This document shows, piece by piece, positions 27,860 through 34,967 of a DNA stretch of 64,000 bases. The stretch's first letter is position 1, and each line of letters begins with the position of its first letter. Both the position numbers and the translations under genes were made by a program. Source of the stretch: Halomonas gemina (GTDB lineage Bacteria > Pseudomonadota > Gammaproteobacteria > Pseudomonadales > Halomonadaceae); NCBI RefSeq assembly GCF_023554995.1, contig NZ_JAMJPK010000002.1, positions 186,001 to 250,000 on the forward strand. Reading direction: 5' to 3'. The notes beneath the pieces are model-generated. The model was not told the origin of the DNA and ran no database searches. It was given only the letters and a program-made list of their open reading frames with translations.

Positions 27860-28420
27860 ATGCAGCGCATCCGGCATATCCATGCCATCACCAGGCGCCT
27901 GATCGTCATGACCACGGTGGCGGTCGCCGTGCTGGGCGCGATCTTCGCGCTGACCTTCTTCTACAACCAGCGCTTCCTGGTGACCTGGGCGGTGCCCCTG
28001 TGCGGCATCATCGGGGGGTTCGTCAGCATCCAGCAACGCCTGAACAAGGTCACGGACGAGGAGCTCGCGTTGCTGAACGCCTCCTGGTTCCAGATCCTGC
28101 TGGTGCCCATCTTCGGCGGGGTGTTCGCCCTGGTGCTCTACCTGGTGTTCCTCTCCGGCATCGTCTCGGGCGATCTCTTCCCCGCCTTCTCGTTCCCGAG
28201 CCGGTACGATATCAAGGAGGGCGAGGACTTCATGCTGCGTGTCTTTCAGGAAACCTACCCGAGTTCCGGTCCTGACCTGGCCAAGCTGCTGTTCTGGTCA
28301 TTCGTGGCGGGCTTCTCGGAACGCTTCGTGCCCCAACTGATCAGCAAGGTCACGTCGTCGGTCTCCGAGGCCGCCGAGCGGGACGAGCGGGACGAGCGGG
28401 ACGACACGGAGCAGCGCTGA
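27860..28420 (+). CDS. Membrane protein of unknown function
   Basis: The 186-residue product has two clear hydrophobic stretches near the N-terminus (about 14-36 and 41-52) and a third at about 76-105 (FQILLVPIFGGVFALVLYLVFLSGIVSG). A weaker one follows near 142-158. The C-terminus is a charged tail with a short repeat (ERDERDERDD) coded by a near-perfect 9-bp tandem unit at about 28377-28404. GGAGG precedes the start. I do not recognise a family. It converges with the Trp-rich small protein gene, only four bases away. Confidence 0.7.
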   Translation: MQRIRHIHAITRRLIVMTTVAVAVLGAIFALTFFYNQRFLVTWAVPLCGIIGGFVSIQQRLNKVTDEELALLNASWFQILLVPIFGGVFALVLYLVFLSGIVSGDLFPAFSFPSRYDIKEGEDFMLRVFQETYPSSGPDLAKLLFWSFVAGFSERFVPQLISKVTSSVSEAAERDERDERDDTEQR

Positions 28421-28424
28421 GTGA

Positions 28425-28640
28425 TCAGCGCCAGCCCATCTGCCAGGTAGCCTCATCCTGGAGGGCCCGCCAGGGCAGGGTGGTCTCGCGGCGGGTGTAG
28501 ACGGCCTCGAGGACCACCGCGACCACTGTCTCCTCCTCGTCGCGTTCCAGCGCCGTCACCAGGAAGTGCTTCTCCTTGTTCCGGGGCCGCACCGCGGTCC
28601 ATTTGCTGTGGTACAGCTTCTCGGGATTGATGGCGTGCAT
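28425..28640 (-). CDS. TIGR02450-type small Trp-rich protein
   Basis: The 71-residue product has the family pattern: INPEKLYHSKWTAVRPRNKEKHFLVT at the start and LPWRALQDEATWQMGWR at the end. The conserved tryptophans at both ends and the lysine-rich block are diagnostic. Its function is not established. It lies upstream of the oxidoreductase gene on the same strand. Confidence 0.85.
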   Translation of the reverse strand: MHAINPEKLYHSKWTAVRPRNKEKHFLVTALERDEEETVVAVVLEAVYTRRETTLPWRALQDEATWQMGWR

Positions 28641-28750
28641 GGCCGTTTCCTCGGCTTGCGGAATAGCGCTCGAGCGTCAGGCAGGGCCGTCGGCTGAGGA
28701 CACAGGATGCGCCGGCCGGCCAGCGCATCCTGCATGCAGGGACGTTCGGA

Positions 28751-29749
28751 TCAGAGCCTGACCAGCATCTTGCCGCGGTTGGCGCCCTCGAACAGCTTGA
28801 GGAAGGCATCCGGGGTACGCTCGAGGCCATCCTCTACGGTCTCCTCGTAGTCGAGCTTGCCGCTCTCGACCTGCGGGCCGACCTCCTCGAGGAACTGCGG
28901 ATAATGCGCCCAGTGGTCGAAGACGATGAAGCCCTCCATGCGGGCGCGGCGGATCAGGATCATCGCCAGGTTGCCCGGACCGGCACTCGGCGTGGCCTCG
29001 TTGTAGCGAGCGATCATCCCGCAGACGGCGATGCGCGCGCCGACCCTGAGGGAGTTCAGTGCGGCCTCCAGGCAGGTGCCGCCGACGTTCTCGTAATAGA
29101 CGTCGAAGCCCTCGGGGCAGGCGTCCTGCAGCGCCTCGGTGAGCTGGGCAGCGTCCTTGTCCCGGTAGCTCACCGCCTTGATGCCGTGGGACTCCAGCCA
29201 CTCGAGCTTCTCGGGGGCGCCGGCGATGCCGACCACGGTGCCGCCCCTGGCCTTGGCCAGCTGCACGGCCAGCGAGCCCACTGCGCCGGCGGCGCCGCTG
29301 ACCAGCACGTTGTCGCCTTCCTGCATCTCGGCGATGCGATTGAGGCCCGTCCAGGCGGTCATGCCCGGCATGCCGAGTACGCCCAGGTAGGCCTGCTCCG
29401 GCACCTCGAAGGTGGGCAGCGGCTCCAGCTGGTCGCCGGGAAGCTGGGCGATATCCCGCCAGCCGCCCATATGGCGCACCTTGCTGCCCACGGAGAAGGC
29501 CGCATCGCGGGACTCGATCACCTCGCCGATGGCCGCACCTTCCAGGGGCGCGTTCAGCTCGAAGGGCTCGATGTAGGTCGTCACGCCGCTCATGCGGCCG
29601 CGCATATAGGGGTCCACCGACAGCCAGGTGTTGCGGATGCGCACCTCGCCCTCGGCGAGCGGGGGCAACTCCTTCTCGTGCAGCTCGAACAGCTCGCGTG
29701 CCGGGGTGCCCTGCGGATGGTCGTTGATGGTGAAGTAGCGGGATTGCAT
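28751..29749 (-). CDS. curA: NADP-dependent zinc-free MDR oxidoreductase (CurA family)
   Basis: The 332-residue protein belongs to the medium-chain reductase family without zinc ligands. LSVDPYMRGRMSG near the N-terminus and the cofactor motif VSGAAGAVGSLAVQLAKARGGTVVGIAG are typical of CurA and 2-alkenal/prostaglandin reductases, which use NADPH to reduce conjugated double bonds. YENVGGTCLEAAL and CGMIARYNEA are further family segments. The start at 29749 was chosen because it gives the family N-terminus MQSRYFTINDHPQGTP. The upstream extension in the same frame is non-homologous. Confidence 0.9.
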   Translation of the reverse strand: MQSRYFTINDHPQGTPARELFELHEKELPPLAEGEVRIRNTWLSVDPYMRGRMSGVTTYIEPFELNAPLEGAAIGEVIESRDAAFSVGSKVRHMGGWRDIAQLPGDQLEPLPTFEVPEQAYLGVLGMPGMTAWTGLNRIAEMQEGDNVLVSGAAGAVGSLAVQLAKARGGTVVGIAGAPEKLEWLESHGIKAVSYRDKDAAQLTEALQDACPEGFDVYYENVGGTCLEAALNSLRVGARIAVCGMIARYNEATPSAGPGNLAMILIRRARMEGFIVFDHWAHYPQFLEEVGPQVESGKLDYEETVEDGLERTPDAFLKLFEGANRGKMLVRL

Positions 29750-29927
29750 CGTGCGGCTCCTTCGCTTCGGTGAGTAGACGACCAGTCTAATGCAGGGGTG
29801 GCGGCCAGGCCAACCTGGCCGGTCGGCCGGCATGATGGACGCCGGGCCCCACGGCAAGCACGCCCATGCTCGCCTTCGGCATGTACGTCTCCTTCATACG
29901 CATGCGGCTGTGATGGATGAGGGACCC

Positions 29928-29972
29928 GATGGGCCATGCGCAAGAGGGCCCATCAGGTCGATCCGATGGGCC
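29928..29972 (-). terminator. Alternating stem-loop elements downstream of the exported-protein gene
   Basis: GATGGGCC occurs at 29928-29935 and 29965-29972, and its inverse GGCCCATC at 29947-29954. The middle copy can pair with either flank, so two mutually exclusive hairpins are possible. They lie just beyond the 3' end of the gene at 30016-30543. No strong T run follows. Confidence 0.45.
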
Positions 29973-30015
29973 GTGCTCAGGGCGTCATGATGGGTATTGC
30001 GGAGAGGCAGAGGCG

Positions 30016-30543
30016 TCAGCGTAGTTCGCCGCTGGCATTGGCAGAGCCTTCCGCCTCGGCAGTAGTGCCCAGGTTACCGGTAGCCTGACCTGACGCTTGC
30101 GTGGCTTCCTCGTGCCACTGCTCACTCGTTTCCCGGCCGGCTTCGAGGGTGTCGGAAGCCCCTTCGAGAACCGATCTCGAGCGATCCGAGGCCTCTGCGG
30201 CGGTGTCGTGCCCGGTGCCTGTCGCCGATTCCAGGGTGCCCTCGACGCCGGCGTCGCCACGATGTTCTGCACCCGTCTGGCTCCCGGCGCGAGTATCGGT
30301 TTGCAGCTCGCCTTGCTGCTGGAACTCCCTTTCGGTTCGGGTGGAGCCGTCGACGCCGACCTCCACGCCTACCTGGGTACTGCTGCTGACACCGAACTGG
30401 TCGTTGCCTGTTTGGCTATCCAGCGTCGAGTCTGTCGCGCTGTTGGTCTGGACTCCCAGACTGCCGGATTCGGCGTGGGCGGCTGAGCCTGCGAGACCAA
30501 CGAAGGCCAGCGTCATGCCGGCAGCGAGTGTCTTGAGTCTCAT
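30016..30543 (-). CDS. Exported low-complexity protein of unknown function
   Basis: The 175-residue product begins with a typical Sec signal peptide, MRLKTLAAGMTLAFVGLAGSAAHA, with cleavage expected after residue 24. The mature part is rich in Gly, Ser, Thr, Glu, Gln and Ala and nearly lacks aromatic residues. It contains repeated small motifs such as QTNSATDSTLDSQTGN and QASGQATGNLGTTAEAEGSANASG. It has no cysteine. That composition suggests a flexible, hydrophilic, disordered periplasmic or secreted protein. I do not recognise a family, and no neighbour assigns a role. Confidence 0.65.
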   Translation of the reverse strand: MRLKTLAAGMTLAFVGLAGSAAHAESGSLGVQTNSATDSTLDSQTGNDQFGVSSSTQVGVEVGVDGSTRTEREFQQQGELQTDTRAGSQTGAEHRGDAGVEGTLESATGTGHDTAAEASDRSRSVLEGASDTLEAGRETSEQWHEEATQASGQATGNLGTTAEAEGSANASGELR

Positions 30544-30594
30544 TGTGCCTCCCTTTTCACCCCGCTGTCTCGGGGCTAATGGTGTGTTTGGGGT

Positions 30595-30675
30595 TGGCTC
30601 TTCCCTGAGCCCTCGTCGTGATGAGTCTTGCCCTGAGGGGGTGGCTCTTCCTTGAACCGCTCATCGCGACGAGTC
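30595..30675. repeat. Imperfect 33-bp direct repeat upstream of the exported-protein gene
   Basis: The segments 30595-30627 and 30642-30675 share TGGCTCTTCC and a related core ending GAGTC. Each core is itself nearly palindromic: the second copy's CTCATCGCGACGAG is one base from the inverse of the first copy's CTCGTCGTGATGAG. The 325-base gap 30544-30868 holds this pair and no gene I can support. Confidence 0.5.
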
Positions 30676-30868
30676 CTTCTCCTGCCAGGTATCTAGCCAA
30701 AGGCGTGCCAGGGTCAATGAAATATCCTGTAAATCAGGTGGTTGGAGTTTTACGGTGGTCAAGGTGTCTTGCCCCGGCCCGGCGAGAGCGAGCAGACTGT
30801 TGCCAGCCGCCAACACGTTCGGCGCGCAAGGCGAGAAGACGGGCTGCTGCGGGAGCAGAGGCTGTCGC

Positions 30869-31165
30869 CTATAAGCGACAGTCGCCGTCCTGCAAGGCGT
30901 GCAGGCCCCTGGCAATCAGCTCGTCGGCCATCGCCCGGGCGGCCAGGGCGAACTCCACCCGTGCCGTGGCCAGGGCGCTCAGGTCGCGCGAGTCGACCTC
31001 ATTCTCCAGGCGGTCGAGGCGCGCCTTGGCCTGGGCCAGTCGCCGGGCCAGTGACATCTCCAGGCCGATGCACGCCGGAGGCAGGTCGGGCATCGGAAAC
31101 AGCTGCTCCACCAGTTCTTCGGGTGCTGCATCAGGCAGCTCGCATGCCAGTGTCGGGATGTTCAT
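30869..31165 (-). CDS. Small helical protein of unknown function
   Basis: The 98-residue product starts MNIPTLACELPDAAPEELVEQLF and continues with long amphipathic helices rich in Ala, Leu, Arg and Glu (LARRLAQAKARLDRLENEVDSRDLSALATARVEFALAARAMADELIARG). I do not recognise the family. A coiled coil or helical bundle is likely. The stop codon lies inside a stem-loop (CTGTCGC and GCGACAG flank it). The start was chosen at 31165, because upstream sequence in the same frame runs through the promoter-like region. Confidence 0.6.
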   Translation of the reverse strand: MNIPTLACELPDAAPEELVEQLFPMPDLPPACIGLEMSLARRLAQAKARLDRLENEVDSRDLSALATARVEFALAARAMADELIARGLHALQDGDCRL

Positions 31166-31255
31166 TGTGCGACCTTCTCGGCCTCGGAGGGGCGGCAAGG
31201 ATGTGATGTCCTGTGGTCCAGGGCCCACCGGACGCGGGACAGGACCCTCTCTGTG

Positions 31256-31282
31256 AATATAGTGTGTTTTTTTGTAAGTCAA
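31256..31282 (-). promoter_or_regulatory. Candidate promoter of the small helical protein gene
   Basis: On the minus strand TTGACT (31282-31277) and TATATT (31261-31256) are separated by 15 bases, slightly short of the ideal. The surrounding A/T-rich sequence stands out. It lies 91 bases upstream of the start at 31165. Confidence 0.35.
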
Positions 31283-31349
31283 GGGGAGAATCTGGTGCTG
31301 CCGTGGCTGGACTAGGCTGGTGGTTGTGCCTCGGGTCTCGAGGGTGCCG

Positions 31350-32207
31350 ATGAGTGACCTCCATCCCCTGTTTCGCCTGCTCCTCTGGCTGCTGCTGGCC
31401 TACGCCATGCTGGTGATGGTGGCCTGTGCCTTCCAGGGCCGGCTGCTCTATCTGCCTCACGTGGGCGGGCGAGAGTATCTTGCCACCCCACAGGATCGCG
31501 GCCTGGAGTATGAGCCGGTCACCCTGGGTACCGAGGATGGCCTGCGCCTGGACGCCTGGTGGGTGCCGGCCCGGACGTCACGGGGCGGTCTGCTGTTCCT
31601 GCATGGCAATGCCGGCAACATTTCCCACCGCCTGGCTTCGATCGAGCAGTTCCACCGCCTGGGGCTCTCGGTGCTGATTCTCGATTACCGAGGCTACGGT
31701 CGCAGCGAGGGCAGTCCCTCGGAGGCGGGCACGGCCCGCGATGCCCGGGCCGGCTGGCGCTGGTTGCGCGACACGGCTGGCCTGCCGCCCCATGAGATCG
31801 TGCTGTTCGGCCGTTCGCTGGGGGCCGCCGTGGCGGCGAACCTGGCGGGGGACCTCAAGGGCGAGGTGCGCCCCGCGGCACTGATCCTGGAGTCGCCGTT
31901 CCGCTCGGTTCCCGAGCTGGCCCAGCGACTCTACCCCATCCTGCCGGCCCGCTGGCTGTCGCGCTTCGACTACGATACCGCGGACTATGTGGCACAGAGC
32001 GAGGCGCCGGTGCTGGTCATCCACAGCCGGGAGGACGACATCATCCCGTTCGCCGAGGGCGAGGCTGTTCATGCGGCGGCGTCCGAGCCCAAGCGGATGC
32101 TGGTGATCGACGGCAGCCACAATACCGGGTTCCTGGAGAGCGAGGCGGTCTACCTGGCGGGCATCGAGGCGTTCCTGGCGGAGGTCGCGGGGTTACCCGC
32201 TCGTTGA
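31350..32207 (+). CDS. Membrane-anchored alpha/beta hydrolase (YfhR/BEM46-like)
   Basis: The 285-residue protein begins with one membrane helix (LFRLLLWLLLAYAMLVMVACAF), followed by an alpha/beta-hydrolase domain. Motifs visible are the oxyanion segment FLHGNAGN, DYRGYGRSEG, the nucleophile elbow GRSLGA (Gly-x-Ser-x-Gly), the acid region HSREDDIIPF and the catalytic histidine in DGSHNTG. The order matches the YfhR/BEM46 (ABHD12/13-type) family of serine hydrolases with unknown substrates. The ATG at 31350, after CGAGGGTGCCG, was preferred over a GTG 30 bases upstream. Confidence 0.88.
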   Translation: MSDLHPLFRLLLWLLLAYAMLVMVACAFQGRLLYLPHVGGREYLATPQDRGLEYEPVTLGTEDGLRLDAWWVPARTSRGGLLFLHGNAGNISHRLASIEQFHRLGLSVLILDYRGYGRSEGSPSEAGTARDARAGWRWLRDTAGLPPHEIVLFGRSLGAAVAANLAGDLKGEVRPAALILESPFRSVPELAQRLYPILPARWLSRFDYDTADYVAQSEAPVLVIHSREDDIIPFAEGEAVHAAASEPKRMLVIDGSHNTGFLESEAVYLAGIEAFLAEVAGLPAR

Positions 32208-32257
32208 TGAGAGACACGTTCGAAAAAAAGGTTCATCGCAGACTGGCGTGATGCAGT

Positions 32258-32387
32258 CCTGTGGGGGCGCAATTCATTGCGCGAATGGCGCCAACAGGTG
32301 CCCCGGGGCTGAGTGCCTATTGCCGGGAAGGCCTCCGGCCTTCTTTCGCGATCTGAAGTCGGAGCGCCGAACCGTCGCTCCCACAGG
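32258..32387. repeat. REPIN-like pair of inverted palindromic repeats
   Basis: CCTGTGGG at 32258-32265 leads into the palindrome GCGCAATTCATTGCGC (32267-32282). At 32376-32387 the same head appears in inverted orientation as CGCTCCCACAGG. Between them lies a perfect hairpin GAAGGCC-TCC-GGCCTTC (32327-32343) that may also terminate the upstream hydrolase gene. Two REP-type units in opposite orientation are the usual form of REPIN/BIME elements, which are mobilised by RAYT transposases encoded elsewhere. Confidence 0.65.
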
Positions 32388-32424
32388 GGGACTTCGCTTG
32401 CTTCCCGCCAAAATGCGATTATCC

Positions 32425-32462
32425 AAAAAACACCCCATCCGGCCAGGGGCCGAATGGGGTGT
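32425..32462 (-). terminator. Rho-independent terminator of the 103-residue protein gene
   Basis: ATGGGGTGT (32454-32462) pairs with ACACCCCAT (32430-32438), and inside that GGCCG pairs with CGGCC. Read on the minus strand it is followed by six T residues (32430-32425). It lies just after the stop at 32494. Confidence 0.85.
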
Positions 32463-32493
32463 GGTGACTGCACCTGCAGGGACGGTCACGGCC

Positions 32494-32805
32494 TCAACGT
32501 TGAGGCGCTTCCTCGAACAGCTCCGCCTTGGCATCACGCATGACATCTTCGCAGGCGGCCTGGTGGGCGAGCTGGGTGAGCAGGCTCTGGCTCAGGGCGA
32601 AGCCCTTCTCCAGGCAGGTGTCGACCTCCTCACGGCTCACTTCGGGGGTGACGTTGCAGTCAATCTTGATCGTTCTTCCACCACCGTCCAGCCTGTCGGC
32701 GAATTCCCGAAAGCGCCAGGCGATTCGCTTCTTCCAGCTGGCTGATTCTTCCACGCCTTCGTTTACGCTAAACGTGCACTGCCATTCCGGTTTGTAGACC
32801 TTCAT
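32494..32805 (-). CDS. Small protein of unknown function
   Basis: The 103-residue product starts MKVYKPEWQCTFSVNEGVEESASWKKRIAWRFREFADRLDG and continues with a predicted beta strand (RTIKIDCNV) and two helices. It has a clear ribosome binding site (GGGAGG) and its own terminator, so it looks like an independent gene. I do not recognise a family. The ATG at 32805 was preferred over an upstream one because of the binding site. Its charged, cysteine-containing composition suggests a cytoplasmic protein. Confidence 0.7.
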   Translation of the reverse strand: MKVYKPEWQCTFSVNEGVEESASWKKRIAWRFREFADRLDGGGRTIKIDCNVTPEVSREEVDTCLEKGFALSQSLLTQLAHQAACEDVMRDAKAELFEEAPQR

Positions 32806-33035
32806 GAGAACCTCCCGTGCTGGCTTGAAAGAATGATCGATCGTGTTTTCTGCTCCGTATCTGAAGATGTTGCACAATCATCATACAGGCTTTGTGCCGC
32901 CGGGCCAGTGCCTTCGCCAAGGAGTCCGCGAAGAAGGGGCTAACCTGGAAGGCGCCTGGCCATCGGGGGTGTAGCACGGATGAGGGTGACCCTGACCCGT
33001 CGATGGTGCTGGCTCGGAGCACGCAGTAGGCATCG

Positions 33036-33152
33036 TCAGCCCAGGTAGGCGGCGAAGGCCTCGAAGGCGTCACGCTGCAACTGGGCCTGGTGTGCCCAGC
33101 ACTGTAGCACGTAGGAATCGAACGAACGGGAATGCGCTTGTGGGGTAGTCAT
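33036..33152 (-). CDS. 38-residue small protein with strong ribosome binding site
   Basis: A 39-codon frame starts with ATG at 33152, nine bases after AGGAGG, one of the best ribosome binding sites in the window. The product (MTTPQAHSRSFDSYVLQ... ending AAYLG) is mostly one amphipathic helix rich in Gln, Ala, Phe and Trp, with a single cysteine. The 476-base gap between the 103-residue gene and argP has no other gene. I do not recognise it. It is too short for homology by eye. Confidence 0.55.
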   Translation of the reverse strand: MTTPQAHSRSFDSYVLQCWAHQAQLQRDAFEAFAAYLG

Positions 33153-33199
33153 TGCAGTTGCCCTCCTGAAGGGGATTGCCTAATCACCATAAGCGCTTT

Positions 33200-33218
33200 C
33201 TTGCTGCATTGCAGCAAG
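33200..33218. promoter_or_regulatory. Palindrome upstream of the 38-residue gene
   Basis: CTTGCTGCA and TGCAGCAAG form a 19-base dyad around one central base, 48 bases upstream of the small gene and 64 bases after the argP stop on the minus strand. On the plus strand five T residues follow at 33221-33225. It could be an operator or a terminator-like stem. Confidence 0.45.
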
Positions 33219-33281
33219 AGTTTTTCGGACATGCCTGCGTGCGCCCTGGTCGCCCCTTGGCGATCACCGCGAAGCCGCGCT

Positions 33282-34151
33282 CTACCGCAGCTTGACCTCG
33301 CCCAGCACCCCGGTCAGCCGCTCCAGCGCCTCGCCGCTGTGCCGCCAGAAGTGCCAGTAGAGCGGCACGGCCAGCGAGCGCTCGGGGGCGATGCTGGCCA
33401 GCCGGCCCTCTGCCAGCAGCGAGGCCACCTGCAATCGCGGCAGCATGCCGTAGCCCATGCCGGCACCGGTCAGGCGCACGAAGCCTTCCGACGAGGGGCA
33501 GAGGTGGTAGGGAAAGCTGCCGTGGTAGCCGCAGCTGGCCAGGAAGCGGTGCTGCAGCTGGTCATGGGGGCCGTAGACGATGGCCGGTGCCTGGCGGAAG
33601 GCCTCGGGGGTCGGCCCGTCCGGGAAGTGGCGGGCGATATAGGCCGGGGTGGCGAAGGGGTGATAGACCATGGTGCCCAGCGGCACGCAGCGGGCCCCGG
33701 CGATGGGCTGGTCGCTGGCGCACAGGCAGGCCGCCACCTCACCGTCGCGCAGCCGCTTGAGGCCCACGTCCTGGTCCTCGATCACCATGTCCAGCAGCAG
33801 GCCCTCCGCCCGGCAGAAGTCGCCGACGGCCGCGGCCCACCAGGTCGCCAGGCTGTCGGCATTGAGGGCGATGCGCAGCCGGGGCGAGGCCTCCTCCAGG
33901 GTCGGCAGGGCCGTGCGCAGGTCGCGCTCGAGCAGCTGGACCTGCTGGACGTGGTTGAGCAGCCGCTGGCCCGCCGGGGTGGGCCGCAGCGCCGGGTGGC
34001 GGACCAGCACCGGCTGCCCCAGGCGGACCTCCAGCGCCTTGATCCGCTGGGAGACCGCCGACTGCGAGAGCCCCAGCTGTTCGCCGGCCCGCTCGAAGCC
34101 ACCGCACTCGACCACCGTGGCCAGCGCCTGGAGCAGCTTGTAGTCCAGCAT
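33282..34151 (-). CDS. argP: LysR-type regulator ArgP (LysG/IciA)
   Basis: This 289-residue LysR regulator has an N-terminal winged helix-turn-helix, LLQALATVVECGGFERAGEQLGLSQSAVSQRIKALE, and an effector-binding domain that includes SLATWWAAAV and DQDVGLKRLRDGEVAACL. In ArgP these segments are conserved around the lysine/arginine effector pocket. ArgP controls an arginine/lysine exporter and lysine-biosynthesis genes. It is divergent from a LysE/ArgO-type exporter gene 136 bases away, the classical arrangement. Confidence 0.9.
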   Translation of the reverse strand: MLDYKLLQALATVVECGGFERAGEQLGLSQSAVSQRIKALEVRLGQPVLVRHPALRPTPAGQRLLNHVQQVQLLERDLRTALPTLEEASPRLRIALNADSLATWWAAAVGDFCRAEGLLLDMVIEDQDVGLKRLRDGEVAACLCASDQPIAGARCVPLGTMVYHPFATPAYIARHFPDGPTPEAFRQAPAIVYGPHDQLQHRFLASCGYHGSFPYHLCPSSEGFVRLTGAGMGYGMLPRLQVASLLAEGRLASIAPERSLAVPLYWHFWRHSGEALERLTGVLGEVKLR

Positions 34152-34287
34152 GGGACCTCCGTGCCGGGAAGGGTTGGGCGCCCAACTATAAGCAGAACTG
34201 ATGCAGTATTAGCAGGATGATTTTCCGGCATGTCGAGGCGTCGCTATGCTGGCCGCTCTCGACGGGTGCCATGACAGGGGAAACGCG

Positions 34288-34902
34288 ATGCTGGAGAGCT
34301 ATCTCACCGGGCTGGTGGTGTGCGGCGGGATCATTATCGCCATCGGCGCGCAGAACGCCTATGTGCTGGGGGTGGCCGTGCGGCGGGAGCACCACTGGTG
34401 GTCGGCCGGGCTGTGCATGAGTACCGATGTGCTGCTGCTGGTGGCCGGGATGTTCGGGGTCAGTGCGGTGCTGCTGAGCATGCCGGGCGCCCTGGAGGCG
34501 CTGCGCTGGCTGGGGGTGGTGTTCCTCGCCTGGCTGGCGGCCCAGGCCTTCCATCGCGCCGCCACCGGCCGACAGGGGCTGTCCGGCGGCGCATCGGGCG
34601 GGCGCAGCCGCCGGGGGGTACTGCTCGCCACCCTCGCGGTCACGCTGCTCAATCCCCAGGTGTACCTCGACACCCTGCTGCTGATCCCGGCCATCGGTGC
34701 CCAGCAGCAGAGTGCGGCCACCTTCGTGGCAGGCGCCATCAGCGCCTCGATCCTCTGGTTCAGCCTGCTGGCCTGGGGCGGCTCGGCGCTCTCGCCCTGG
34801 CTCTCCCGGCCCCTGGCCTGGCGGGCGATCGACGGCTCCATCGGCGTGATGATGGCGGCCATCGCCGTGCACCTGGCCTTCGGCTCGGGCCTCGTGGCCT
34901 GA
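34288..34902 (+). CDS. argO: LysE/ArgO family amino acid exporter
   Basis: The 204-residue protein begins with MLESYLTGLVVCGGIIIAIGAQNAYVLGVAVRREH, the family signature with its GAQN motif, and has five to six hydrophobic segments. It also carries TLLNPQVYLDTLLLIP, as in LysE and ArgO. It should export arginine and lysine and their analogues. Control by the neighbouring ArgP is likely from gene order, but I did not identify a binding site. The ATG at 34288 follows AGGGGAAACGCG. Confidence 0.92.
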   Translation: MLESYLTGLVVCGGIIIAIGAQNAYVLGVAVRREHHWWSAGLCMSTDVLLLVAGMFGVSAVLLSMPGALEALRWLGVVFLAWLAAQAFHRAATGRQGLSGGASGGRSRRGVLLATLAVTLLNPQVYLDTLLLIPAIGAQQQSAATFVAGAISASILWFSLLAWGGSALSPWLSRPLAWRAIDGSIGVMMAAIAVHLAFGSGLVA

Positions 34903-34944
34903 CACGGCCCGGCGGCGCACGGCTCACCTGACGCTCTCGGCCTT

Positions 34945-34960
34945 GGCCTCGCGCGAGGCC
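34945..34960. terminator. Palindromic stem between convergent argO and mltF
   Basis: GGCCTCG pairs with CGAGGCC around a two-base centre, and further flanking bases can pair. It sits between converging genes without a T tract on either side. Confidence 0.4.
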
Positions 34961-34967
34961 GAGGCAT

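Noticed and set aside
30661..30915. An 84-residue minus-strand frame between the exported protein and the small helical protein.
   Set aside because: It overlaps the end of the small protein gene and a repeat region, and has no binding site or recognisable composition.
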